DNA of 64,000 bases from Endozoicomonas gorgoniicola (lineage in GTDB: Bacteria > Pseudomonadota > Gammaproteobacteria > Pseudomonadales > Endozoicomonadaceae), in NCBI RefSeq assembly GCF_025562715.2, contig NZ_JAPFCC010000001.1:248001-312000 (forward strand), given 5' to 3'. Position numbers and translations under genes: made by a program. Shown here one piece after another: positions 36,810 to 44,385 of the stretch (position 1 is the first letter of the stretch; each line of letters opens with the position of its first letter). The notes beneath the pieces are model-generated. The model did no database searches. It saw nothing but the letters and a program-made list of their open reading frames with translations, and was not told the origin of the DNA.

Positions 36810-37135
36810 TATCCGCAACCTGGTGGTCGCCAGCGCAGGCTTTTACACCATCAAGAAAGCCATGCAGGGCGTACTGCAAACGGGGGAGCAGTTCGAACGT
36901 CTGGAAGTCCAGATGAAAGCCATCATGGGCAGTATCGAAGAAGGCGACCGGGCAATTGAGTGGATCAAGGAATTCACCAAGAACACACCACTGGAGCTGC
37001 AACAGGTAGCCGATGCCTTCACCGCCCTGAAGAACTTCGGCCTTGATCCCATGGACGGCACTCTGCAGGCCATCGTCGACCAGACCTCTAAACTCGGAGG
37101 CGGCATGGAACGGCTGAACGGGATATCCCTGACAC
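36810..37135 (+). pseudogene. Phage tail tape-measure fragment
   Basis: About 105 codons match the N-terminal conserved domain of phage tail tape-measure proteins: AGFYTIKKAMQGVLQTGEQF, then MGSIEEGDRAIEWIKEFTKN, LQQVADAFTALKNFGLDPMD and IVDQTSKLGGGMERLNGISL. Tape-measure proteins are hundreds to thousands of residues long. Here the match stops at about 37135 and the frame runs on in unrelated sequence to 37239. No other phage gene is nearby. It is a relic of a prophage or a transferred fragment. Confidence 0.75.
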
Positions 37136-37327
37136 AGGGGGGGAAGCACATAAAATCAATAATGCAAACTGTTATGCTCTATCCCAAGTTAATCAAGCAC
37201 TTGCAGGGTAAGTGGGCAAAGCGAGGTAAAAATCTGTAAATAGCCAAAATTTAACTTGAGCATCTGACTTGCACGATCCATTATATGGCAGCTTTCGGCC
37301 TTATATTTATTCAAGGATTTGGAGATA

Positions 37328-38734
37328 ATGTTCAAACTTTCCCCTAATGGTTTTCTGCTGGCGGCCCTGGCTGGCGCCATTTTGAATGTTCAGGCCGCAG
37401 AAACCGAATATAACCTGCTGGATGTTTATAATCTGGCACAAAAGAACGATGCTCAGCTGGCTGCTGCTCACTACGATATGCAGGCCGTGCAGGAAAAGAA
37501 AAATCAGAGTCGTGCCACTCTGCTGCCTAGTCTGACACTGTCGGCTAACACCCAGTACACCAAAAGCAAATCTGAGGTCAGTGGTGGTAAAGACATGAAA
37601 AACAATGGCAACGGCCATGGCTGGGGCGCGACCCTGAATCAGCCGTTGTTCCGTATGGCAAACTGGTACGGTTATGATCAGGCGAAAAGCATCAGTGCCC
37701 AGGCCGAGCTACGTTTCTCTGCTGAAGAACAGTCTCTGATTCTGCGAACTTCCGAAGCGTATTTTAATGTACTGCGTGCTGAGGACAGCCTGATTTCTGC
37801 CAAGGCAGAAGAAAAAGCCGTTAAACAACAGCTGGATCAGGCACGAGAGCGTTACAATGTGGGGCTGATTGCTGAAACCGATGTTCTGGAAGCCCAGGCT
37901 GGATATGACGCGGCACGTGTTGCCCGTATTCTGGGCGAGAACCAGGTGCGTGTCAGCTATGAAGCGCTGCGCACCATCACCAACCATGACATCACTCAAA
38001 TCGGTTCATTGCAAAAAACGATGCCAGTTAACCACCCGGTGCCAGCCAGCGCTGACGACTGGGTAAACAGTGCGGTGTCTGGCAACCTGAACCTTCAGGC
38101 GGCCCGTGAAGGTCTGGAAGCCTCGCACACCAACATCAAGGTTCAGAAGTCCGGACACGCTCCAACCCTTGATGCATTTGCCCGTTACAATTATAACTCT
38201 GATCATCTTACTAAAGACCGCCGTGGAGAGCATGGTGGACTAACAACGGGTAAAGGCGATTCCACCGTCGTTGGCCTCCAGTTCAACATGGAACTGTTTG
38301 GTGGTGGGGGAACCTCTTCCCGTGTTCGTGAAGCCACTTACCAGATGGAATCGGTTCAGAAAAATTTTGACAAGAGCCTGCGTGAAACCAGCTCTGGCAC
38401 CCGTAACCTGTTCCGTACTGTGAACTCCGATGTGGATCGTGTTGATGCCCGCTGTCAGGGTATTGTGTCCTCTGAAAGTGCGCTGAATGCGGTACAGAGT
38501 GGCTATGAAGTCGGTACCCGTAACATTACCGATGTGCTGGATGCCCAGAGGAAACTGTTTGTTGCAGAACGTGATTACCTGAATGCCCGTTACGACTACA
38601 TCGTTAACACCATGAAGCTGAAACAGATAGCGGGCACCCTGAGCCCGACTGACCTGCAGGAGCTGAACCAGTGGATTGTCAGTGGTGCATCCGGTGAAGG
38701 CATGTCAATCCCTGCCCAGTGTCATGCAAAGTAA
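37328..38734 (+). CDS. tolC: TolC family outer membrane channel
   Basis: An outer membrane efflux/secretion duct of 468 aa. The ATG at 37328 follows GGAGAT; the in-frame TTG at 37319 is less likely. Signal peptide 1-24 (ending VQA). Two repeated halves with long helices are seen (residues about 30-220 and 250-450), as in TolC; GLIAETDVLEAQAGYDAARV and GTRNITDVLDAQRKLFVAERDYLNARYDY mark the repeats. No adaptor or ABC gene is next to it, as is usual for a general TolC serving type I secretion and RND pumps. It could export some of the secreted proteins here, but that is speculation. Confidence 0.9.
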   Translation: MFKLSPNGFLLAALAGAILNVQAAETEYNLLDVYNLAQKNDAQLAAAHYDMQAVQEKKNQSRATLLPSLTLSANTQYTKSKSEVSGGKDMKNNGNGHGWGATLNQPLFRMANWYGYDQAKSISAQAELRFSAEEQSLILRTSEAYFNVLRAEDSLISAKAEEKAVKQQLDQARERYNVGLIAETDVLEAQAGYDAARVARILGENQVRVSYEALRTITNHDITQIGSLQKTMPVNHPVPASADDWVNSAVSGNLNLQAAREGLEASHTNIKVQKSGHAPTLDAFARYNYNSDHLTKDRRGEHGGLTTGKGDSTVVGLQFNMELFGGGGTSSRVREATYQMESVQKNFDKSLRETSSGTRNLFRTVNSDVDRVDARCQGIVSSESALNAVQSGYEVGTRNITDVLDAQRKLFVAERDYLNARYDYIVNTMKLKQIAGTLSPTDLQELNQWIVSGASGEGMSIPAQCHAK

Positions 38735-38761
38735 ACCGTAGAACTGACAGACCGTGTTGTT

Positions 38762-38797
38762 AAACAATAAGCCCTCTTTGTGAGGGCTTATTGTTTT
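38762..38797. terminator. Terminator between tolC and peptide permease
   Basis: A 15-bp perfect stem (AAACAATAAGCCCTC with GAGGGCTTATTGTTT) around a 5-base loop, with T-run. It serves tolC on the plus strand and, with its A-run, possibly the convergent permease gene. Confidence 0.9.
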
Positions 38798-38817
38798 CGC
38801 AGCGACTCAACCTGAGC

Positions 38818-40275
38818 CTAATCTTCAGAGGTCATCAGCTTGTTCAGCATCGGTGCTGTCACAAACATGATCAGGGCAATGGCCGCTACAATGATTCCTG
38901 TCGTTTCAAAGAATGCGCTGTAGACGGGCAAGGTGTCCAGTGCTGTCGCTCCACTATCCGTTTCTACAGCCGTGAAACCTGCTACATAACCAGCGACGAC
39001 GGAGCCTGCCGAAGCCGCCAGAAACCACGCCCCCATTATGAAGCCATGCATAGTCTCAGGAACCAGCTGCGCGACCATGGCAAGGCCAAGGCCGCTGATC
39101 AGTAGTTCCCCCAGAGCCTGGGCCAGGTAAGAACCCACGACCCAGACCGGAGCGACCAGCCCCAGATCACTGGCAAACCGGGCTGCCAGAGGAATCAGCA
39201 AAAAACTGACAGAGGTTAGTGCCATACCGGCAGCAAACTTGACCGGCATACTGATGGTTTTGCCGGCTGCACTGTTGTGGTTGTAGAGGTAAGCAAGCAA
39301 CGGGCTCGCCACCATGATCCAGAATGGATTCAGGGACTGAAAAGAGAGAGGGTTGATTACAAAACCGAAGATCACGTTTTCAACATTATTAATGGTGAAG
39401 AAGTTCAGGGAGGTCGGCATCTGGTAGTACATTACCCAGAAAATGCTGGCTTCCAGCATCAGTACAAGGGCAACAAGCATCTTGCCACGCTCAGTGCCGG
39501 AAGAAGCCAGAATTTCCCTGAAGAAAATCAGCACAACACCGCACCCCATCACTGCCAGTAAAATGTTAGCAATCATCATGTGTTTCAGAATGGAAGCATT
39601 GAGAAAGCAGGTCACCAGTACGCCAGCACAAACCATGATCAGTTTTCGGAAAGATACCGGACTGAAGTCTGGTGCGGAGCCGTAATCTGCGACCCAGTGA
39701 CGAAGCATTAAGAAATTGGTCAGAGCGAGCAGCATACCAATGACGCTGACCATAAAGCCGGTTCCCCAGTCAAAACGGTCTGCTATATAGGGAACCGCCA
39801 GCAACGAAACAAAGGAGCCAATGTTGATGGCCATGTAATACATGGTGAAAGCACTTTCCAGACGGTTGTCGCCCTCTTTGTAGCACTTGGCCAGAAGACT
39901 GGAAGGATTCGCCTTGAACAGGCCATTACCGGCAGCCACCGTACCGAGAGCCAGGTAGACCATCTCAATGCTATTACCAGCGATTGTCATGATCGAATAG
40001 CCTGCCGTTAGCACCAGAGCTCCGAGAACAATGGTTCGCCGGGTACCAAGAACCTTGTCTCCCAGAAAGCCTCCAACAACAACCAGCCCCGTCGTCAGAG
40101 CATTGAACGCCCCAAAGATAATAAAGGATTCGGACTCCGGAATGCCCAGCTGACGCACCAGATAAAAGGCAAGAATGGCCTGAAGCCCATAGAAACCAAA
40201 GCGCTCCCATAGCTCAAGGAAAAAAATCAGATAAAACGATCTGGGCTGCTTCAGTACGTTCAGAGTTTGTGACAT
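38818..40275 (-). CDS. POT family di/tripeptide permease
   Basis: A proton-coupled oligopeptide transporter (MFS, POT/PTR) of 485 aa with about 14 membrane helices. The proton-coupling motif ExxER is in FLELWERFGFYG, and FYGLQAILAFYLV follows. AAGNGLFKANPSSLLAK is the second PTR signature. The start MSQTLNVLKQPRSF is preferred to a frame 17 residues longer that lacks hydrophobic or family character. It resembles DtpA/DtpB; which paralogue is uncertain. Confidence 0.9.
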   Translation of the reverse strand: MSQTLNVLKQPRSFYLIFFLELWERFGFYGLQAILAFYLVRQLGIPESESFIIFGAFNALTTGLVVVGGFLGDKVLGTRRTIVLGALVLTAGYSIMTIAGNSIEMVYLALGTVAAGNGLFKANPSSLLAKCYKEGDNRLESAFTMYYMAINIGSFVSLLAVPYIADRFDWGTGFMVSVIGMLLALTNFLMLRHWVADYGSAPDFSPVSFRKLIMVCAGVLVTCFLNASILKHMMIANILLAVMGCGVVLIFFREILASSGTERGKMLVALVLMLEASIFWVMYYQMPTSLNFFTINNVENVIFGFVINPLSFQSLNPFWIMVASPLLAYLYNHNSAAGKTISMPVKFAAGMALTSVSFLLIPLAARFASDLGLVAPVWVVGSYLAQALGELLISGLGLAMVAQLVPETMHGFIMGAWFLAASAGSVVAGYVAGFTAVETDSGATALDTLPVYSAFFETTGIIVAAIALIMFVTAPMLNKLMTSED

Positions 40276-40541
40276 TTCAAGTCTGCGACGGAAGTGATCC
40301 GGAAAACATACTTCAAGGTGGCACAAAATAATGAAAAAACCAGTTTATTAATGGTCAGCTGAATTGAAACAAACAGCGGTCACTCAATTTTACAGGGTGT
40401 TACCCTGCTTCACGCCCTCAGACTTTCTGAGGCCCGGTCTTTAGGGTACTCTTGCCTGCACTGATTCTGATTCCAGTTAACTCGTTCCGTTTATGGAGCA
40501 CCGGCCACGATTAAGGTCGGACTGTCTACCAGGGAAAACGT

Positions 40542-41744
40542 ATGATTATCAAACCAAAGATTCGTGGCTTTATCTGCACAACCACCCATCCAGCCGGTTG
40601 TGAGAAAAACGTACAAGATCAGATTGAGTTCGTTAAATCCCAGCCAGCCCTTGAAGGGGGTCCAAAGCGTGTGCTGGTGGTTGGTTCTTCCAGTGGTTAC
40701 GGTCTGGCTTCCCGTATTTCTGCTGCTTTTGGCAGTGACGCAGCTACCATTGGAGTGTTCTTTGAAAAGCCGGGTACTGAACGTAAGCCGGGTACAGCGG
40801 GTTGGTACAATTCTGCTGCTTTTGAAAAGGCTGCTCACAAAGCGGGCCTGTACGCTAAAAGCATTAATGGCGATGCGTTTTCCCATGCGGCTAAACAGAA
40901 GGTCGTTGACCTGATCAAAGACGACCTGGGACAGATCGATATGGTTGTGTATTCGCTGGCCTCCCCGGTGCGTAAGTTACCTGACAGCGGTGAAGTGATC
41001 CGCTCAGCCCTGAAGCCCATGGGTCAGACTTACACGGCCACCGCCGTTGATACCAACAAGGACACACTATTTGAAGCCAGTGTTGAGCCTGCGACTGAAC
41101 AGGAAGTAAAAGACACAGTAACGGTCATGGGTGGAGAAGACTGGGAGCTGTGGATAAACGCCCTGGCAGAAGCGGGTGTTCTGGCTGAAGGTTGCCGAAC
41201 TGTGGCATACAGCTACATCGGTACTGAGATTACCTGGCCAATCTACTGGCACGGTGCGCTGGGTCAGGCGAAGATGGATCTGGATCGTGCCGCGAACGCC
41301 CTGAACGATAAACTGACAGCCATTAATGGTGGCGCTAACGTTGCGGTTCTGAAAAGCGTTGTGACTCAGGCATCATCTGCGATTCCGGTAATGCCCCTGT
41401 ACATTGCCATGGTATTCAAGAAGATGCGTGAGGAAGGCGTGCATGAAGGCTGTATCGAACAGGTATGGCGCATGATGTCTGACCGCCTCTATCGTACCGA
41501 CGGCACAGTCCCGACAGATGAAGAAAACCGCTTGCGTCTGGATGACTGGGAACTGCGTGACGACATCCAGCAGCACTGCAAAGACCTGTGGTCACAGCTG
41601 ACCAACGAGAACCTGCCTGAACTGACCGACTATCGCCAGTATAAGGAAGAGTTTCTGAGCCTGTTTGGCTTTGGTCTGGAAGGCATTGATTATGAAGCGG
41701 ATGTGAATCCGGCAGTAGAGTTTGAAGCTATTACTCTTGATTAG
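40542..41744 (+). CDS. fabV: Enoyl-ACP reductase FabV
   Basis: NADH-dependent trans-2-enoyl-ACP/CoA reductase, the last step of fatty-acid elongation, 400 aa (family about 400). The nucleotide-binding loop is GGPKRVLVVGSSSGYGLASR and the catalytic Y-x8-K motif is in PIYWHGALGQAKMDLDR. FabV differs from FabI by its larger size and its intrinsic triclosan resistance in other species. The gene lies alone, convergent with rnfE. Two short inverted repeats occur upstream (40393-40407 and 40416-40432), either of which might be regulatory. Confidence 0.95.
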   Translation: MIIKPKIRGFICTTTHPAGCEKNVQDQIEFVKSQPALEGGPKRVLVVGSSSGYGLASRISAAFGSDAATIGVFFEKPGTERKPGTAGWYNSAAFEKAAHKAGLYAKSINGDAFSHAAKQKVVDLIKDDLGQIDMVVYSLASPVRKLPDSGEVIRSALKPMGQTYTATAVDTNKDTLFEASVEPATEQEVKDTVTVMGGEDWELWINALAEAGVLAEGCRTVAYSYIGTEITWPIYWHGALGQAKMDLDRAANALNDKLTAINGGANVAVLKSVVTQASSAIPVMPLYIAMVFKKMREEGVHEGCIEQVWRMMSDRLYRTDGTVPTDEENRLRLDDWELRDDIQQHCKDLWSQLTNENLPELTDYRQYKEEFLSLFGFGLEGIDYEADVNPAVEFEAITLD

Positions 41745-41768
41745 TACATCGGTTCATTATATTTGACT

Positions 41769-41804
41769 CGTAGGCTGGGACGAGTGAAGCGACTCCCAAC
41801 CTGC
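41769..41804. repeat. REP-like imperfect palindrome
   Basis: CGTAGGCTGGGA and TCCCAACCTGCG form an imperfect 12-bp hairpin with further partial pairing of GAGT/ACTC inside. It lies between the convergent fabV and rnfE genes. It could act as a weak terminator or be one copy of a dispersed palindrome family. Confidence 0.5.
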
Positions 41805-41845
41805 GTAAATCAATTAAGTGGCAGTAAAAAAAGAGCCGTCACAGT

Positions 41846-42559
41846 CTAACTGATCGTTCCTGTCACCCGTACACGACGACTTCCACTTTCTTTCAGTGGC
41901 TCATTCGCCTTGCGCCTGTCTTCCAGCTTTTTATCGATCACGTTTTTAAAAGCGATCAGAAAGCCCATAAAGACAAAGGCTCCCGGCGGCAGAATGGCAA
42001 ACAGGAACTGTTTGTAGTTGGGGAATACGACCAGTGTCCAGTTTTCTGCCACTGGACCAAACAATAGATCCATACCTGAGAACAGAGTCCCCTGACCGAC
42101 CAGCTCACGCATGGCACCCAGCAAAACCAGAACCGATGCAAAGCCTGTACCCATCATCAAACCATCAAAGGCGGCAGGTGCTACCGGGTTTTTAGAAGCG
42201 TAGGCGTCGGCGCGACCAAGGATAATACAGTTGGTTACGATCAACGGAATAAAGATACCCAGAATACGATACAGCTCGTAGGTGTAAGCCTGCATCAGCA
42301 GTTCAATGCAGGTGGTCAGCGAGGCAATGACCATCACAAACACTGGCAGACGAATAGCGTCGGTGACCTGATGCCGAATCAGGGACACGACAATGTTCGA
42401 CCCCATCACCACCATCATGGTGGCAAGACCAAGCCCCAGGGCATTGACAACACTGTTTGAAACACCCAGCAACGGGCAAAGACCCAGCAACTGAACCAGT
42501 GCGGGATTGTTTTTCCAGAGACCATTCAGAGCAATTCTGGATGCAGAATCATTAGCCAT
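41846..42559 (-). CDS. rnfE: Rnf complex subunit RnfE
   Basis: Integral membrane subunit, 237 aa, of the ferredoxin:NAD+ oxidoreductase (Rnf/Rsx), which couples electron transfer to Na+ or H+ movement. The start MANDSASRIALNGLWKNNPA follows AAGGAG and overlaps the rnfG stop by 8 bases; a longer frame would add 27 residues. Motifs NPALVQLLGLCPLLGVSNSV and VTNCIILGRADAYA are typical of RnfE and parallel those in RnfA. It is the last rnf gene; nth, which follows in E. coli, is absent. Confidence 0.94.
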   Translation of the reverse strand: MANDSASRIALNGLWKNNPALVQLLGLCPLLGVSNSVVNALGLGLATMMVVMGSNIVVSLIRHQVTDAIRLPVFVMVIASLTTCIELLMQAYTYELYRILGIFIPLIVTNCIILGRADAYASKNPVAPAAFDGLMMGTGFASVLVLLGAMRELVGQGTLFSGMDLLFGPVAENWTLVVFPNYKQFLFAILPPGAFVFMGFLIAFKNVIDKKLEDRRKANEPLKESGSRRVRVTGTIS

Positions 42560-43268
42560 TGTTTTGCTCCTTTTTAACGTCCTGACTGTCGTGCATTGCC
42601 TGAAAACCCTGTTTGAACAGGGCGTCCTTATGTTCGGCAAAATAGTTCAATGTGCGGTAGACCGACGCTACCACTGCCCGTGGTGTTACGGTTGCCCCGG
42701 CAAACTGATCAAAGTCACCGCCATCCTTTCGGACAGCCCAGTGGCCGGGCTTGGGATTAACCAGTGATTTACCGGTAAAACCCAGAATCCAGTCGGTGAC
42801 ATTGGTATTGATCTTGTCGCCCAGCCCCGGAGTTTCTTTGTGGTTAACCGCTCGTACACCTGCCAGAGTGCCATCGGCATAAATGCCAACCAGCAGCTCA
42901 ATACGACCAGAATAACCGTCTGGCGCTGTGGCTGGCAGAATCACCGCAACAGGCTGGTTGCCACGAAAGGCGACATAACCATCCTTTTCCGTGGTATTGG
43001 CCAGCAATGGTTCTGGCTGGAGACTAATGCGGGTATCCAAAAGTGAATTGTCGTGTGTATTCGGCGGCAGAATTTCCATCAGTGCCTTTGCTTCAAACGC
43101 ACGAACCTGGTCGGCGATGCGACCTTCGGTGAACACATAGGTGCTGGAGATCAGCCCGACGGTTAATACAGCAAACAGCCCCAGTCCAAGACTGTTGCGG
43201 GCAATGCTTTTTACCAGTGTCTGTTTTGCAGTTGTCTGTTCTGTTGGTGTCGTTTCACTCATAACCAT
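42552..43268 (-). CDS. rnfG: Rnf complex subunit RnfG, FMN-binding
   Basis: Membrane-anchored flavoprotein subunit, about 238 aa. One N-terminal membrane helix (NSLGLGLFAVLTVGLISSTYVF) is followed by a periplasmic domain. FMN is attached covalently to the threonine in the motif seen here as FAGATVTPRAVV (consensus SGATxT). GVRAVNHKETPGLGDKI is the second conserved block. The ATG at 43268 overlaps the rnfD stop; an ATG two codons later (43262) is equally possible, and neither has a strong ribosome site, which suggests coupled translation. Confidence 0.94.
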   Translation of the reverse strand: MVMSETTPTEQTTAKQTLVKSIARNSLGLGLFAVLTVGLISSTYVFTEGRIADQVRAFEAKALMEILPPNTHDNSLLDTRISLQPEPLLANTTEKDGYVAFRGNQPVAVILPATAPDGYSGRIELLVGIYADGTLAGVRAVNHKETPGLGDKINTNVTDWILGFTGKSLVNPKPGHWAVRKDGGDFDQFAGATVTPRAVVASVYRTLNYFAEHKDALFKQGFQAMHDSQDVKKEQNNG

Positions 43269-44323
43269 CAATCCGTCTTCGGCAGTCCCTTGTTAGCCTT
43301 TTTATGACCGTAGGTACGAGGCTGGGTGTAATAGTCAATGGTGGGCGCTGCCATGTTCAGCAGCAGTGTGGCAAAGGCGACACCGTCCGGATATCCACCC
43401 CAGGTACGGATCACATAAGTCAGTACACCAATCAGTGCGCCAAAGATCAGTCGGCCTTTTGTGCTGGTGGCACTACTGACCGGGTCGGTAATAATAAAAA
43501 ATGCACCGAGCATGGTAGCACCGCTGAACAGATGGAACAGTGGCGAACCATTACTACCGGAACCGATACCGCCCCAGAACAGGGTTGCCATAACCGTCAT
43601 GGCGACCAGCATGCCCACAGGAGCATGCCAGGTGAAGACTTTTTTATACAGCATGAACAGCCCACCCAGCAGGTAGGCTAAGTTCACCCACAGCCAGCCT
43701 CTGCCGGCAATGGTTCCCAGGGCATCGTTTGCTTCACGCAGCTCTGCCATGGTCAGGGTGCTGTTTTCACGCACAATGTCCAGCGGAGTTGCCATACTGA
43801 TGGCGTCCAGCTGAACACCCTGTCCGAAGATCGGGAAAATCGTATTAAAGGCATCGGCAAAGCTGCCAACATAACCTTCCAGGCCATTGGGTGCCAGCCA
43901 CTGGGTCATCTCTTGTGGAAACGAGATCAGCAGCAGCACATAACCGAGCATGGCAGGATTAAACGGGTTATTACCCAGTCCGCCGTACAGTTGCTTGCCA
44001 ATGATAATGGCAAAGGATACGCCGGTCAGGGTCAGCCACCAGGGGGCAAAGGGTGGCAGAGCCAGTGCCATCAGAACCGCAGTAACGATGGCGCTGCCGT
44101 CGGACAGGAAAAAGCCCGGAGGGCGATTTCGTATCTTCAGAATCAGCGCTTCCGCTCCCAGCGCTATCAGGGAACACCAGACCAGATTGATCAATGCACC
44201 CCAGCCAAAGAACCAGGTCTGTGCCAGAATGCCGGGAATCGCTGCGATCAGAAGCAGCTTCATCACTTGCTGTGTGCTGTTAGGGCCACGAGCATGTGGG
44301 GATGTCTGTCGAACCAGAGTCAT
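43268..44323 (-). CDS. rnfD: Rnf complex subunit RnfD
   Basis: Integral membrane subunit with covalent FMN, 351 aa and about nine to ten membrane helices. The flavinylation motif appears as DAISMATPLDIVRE (S/T-x-A-T). DPVSSATSTKGRLIFGALIG and GGYPDGVAFATLLLNMAAP are conserved in RnfD/NqrB. It lies 62 bases after rnfC, the largest gap in the operon. Confidence 0.94.
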   Translation of the reverse strand: MTLVRQTSPHARGPNSTQQVMKLLLIAAIPGILAQTWFFGWGALINLVWCSLIALGAEALILKIRNRPPGFFLSDGSAIVTAVLMALALPPFAPWWLTLTGVSFAIIIGKQLYGGLGNNPFNPAMLGYVLLLISFPQEMTQWLAPNGLEGYVGSFADAFNTIFPIFGQGVQLDAISMATPLDIVRENSTLTMAELREANDALGTIAGRGWLWVNLAYLLGGLFMLYKKVFTWHAPVGMLVAMTVMATLFWGGIGSGSNGSPLFHLFSGATMLGAFFIITDPVSSATSTKGRLIFGALIGVLTYVIRTWGGYPDGVAFATLLLNMAAPTIDYYTQPRTYGHKKANKGLPKTD

Positions 44324-44385
44324 CTTGTTTACCAGATAGTAAGCGGGCTGAAAGGTTGAGCCAGGCTCAACCTGCAGCAGCCGTT

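Noticed and set aside
37136..37239. C-terminal extension of the tape-measure fragment as a real protein end
   Set aside because: The sequence after about 37135 no longer resembles any tape-measure protein and is AT-rich flanking DNA read by chance.
40393..40432. Two short inverted repeats upstream of fabV as an operator or attenuator
   Set aside because: Stems of 6-7 bp with 3-base loops and no T-run; no known fatty-acid regulator motif is matched. Too weak to call.
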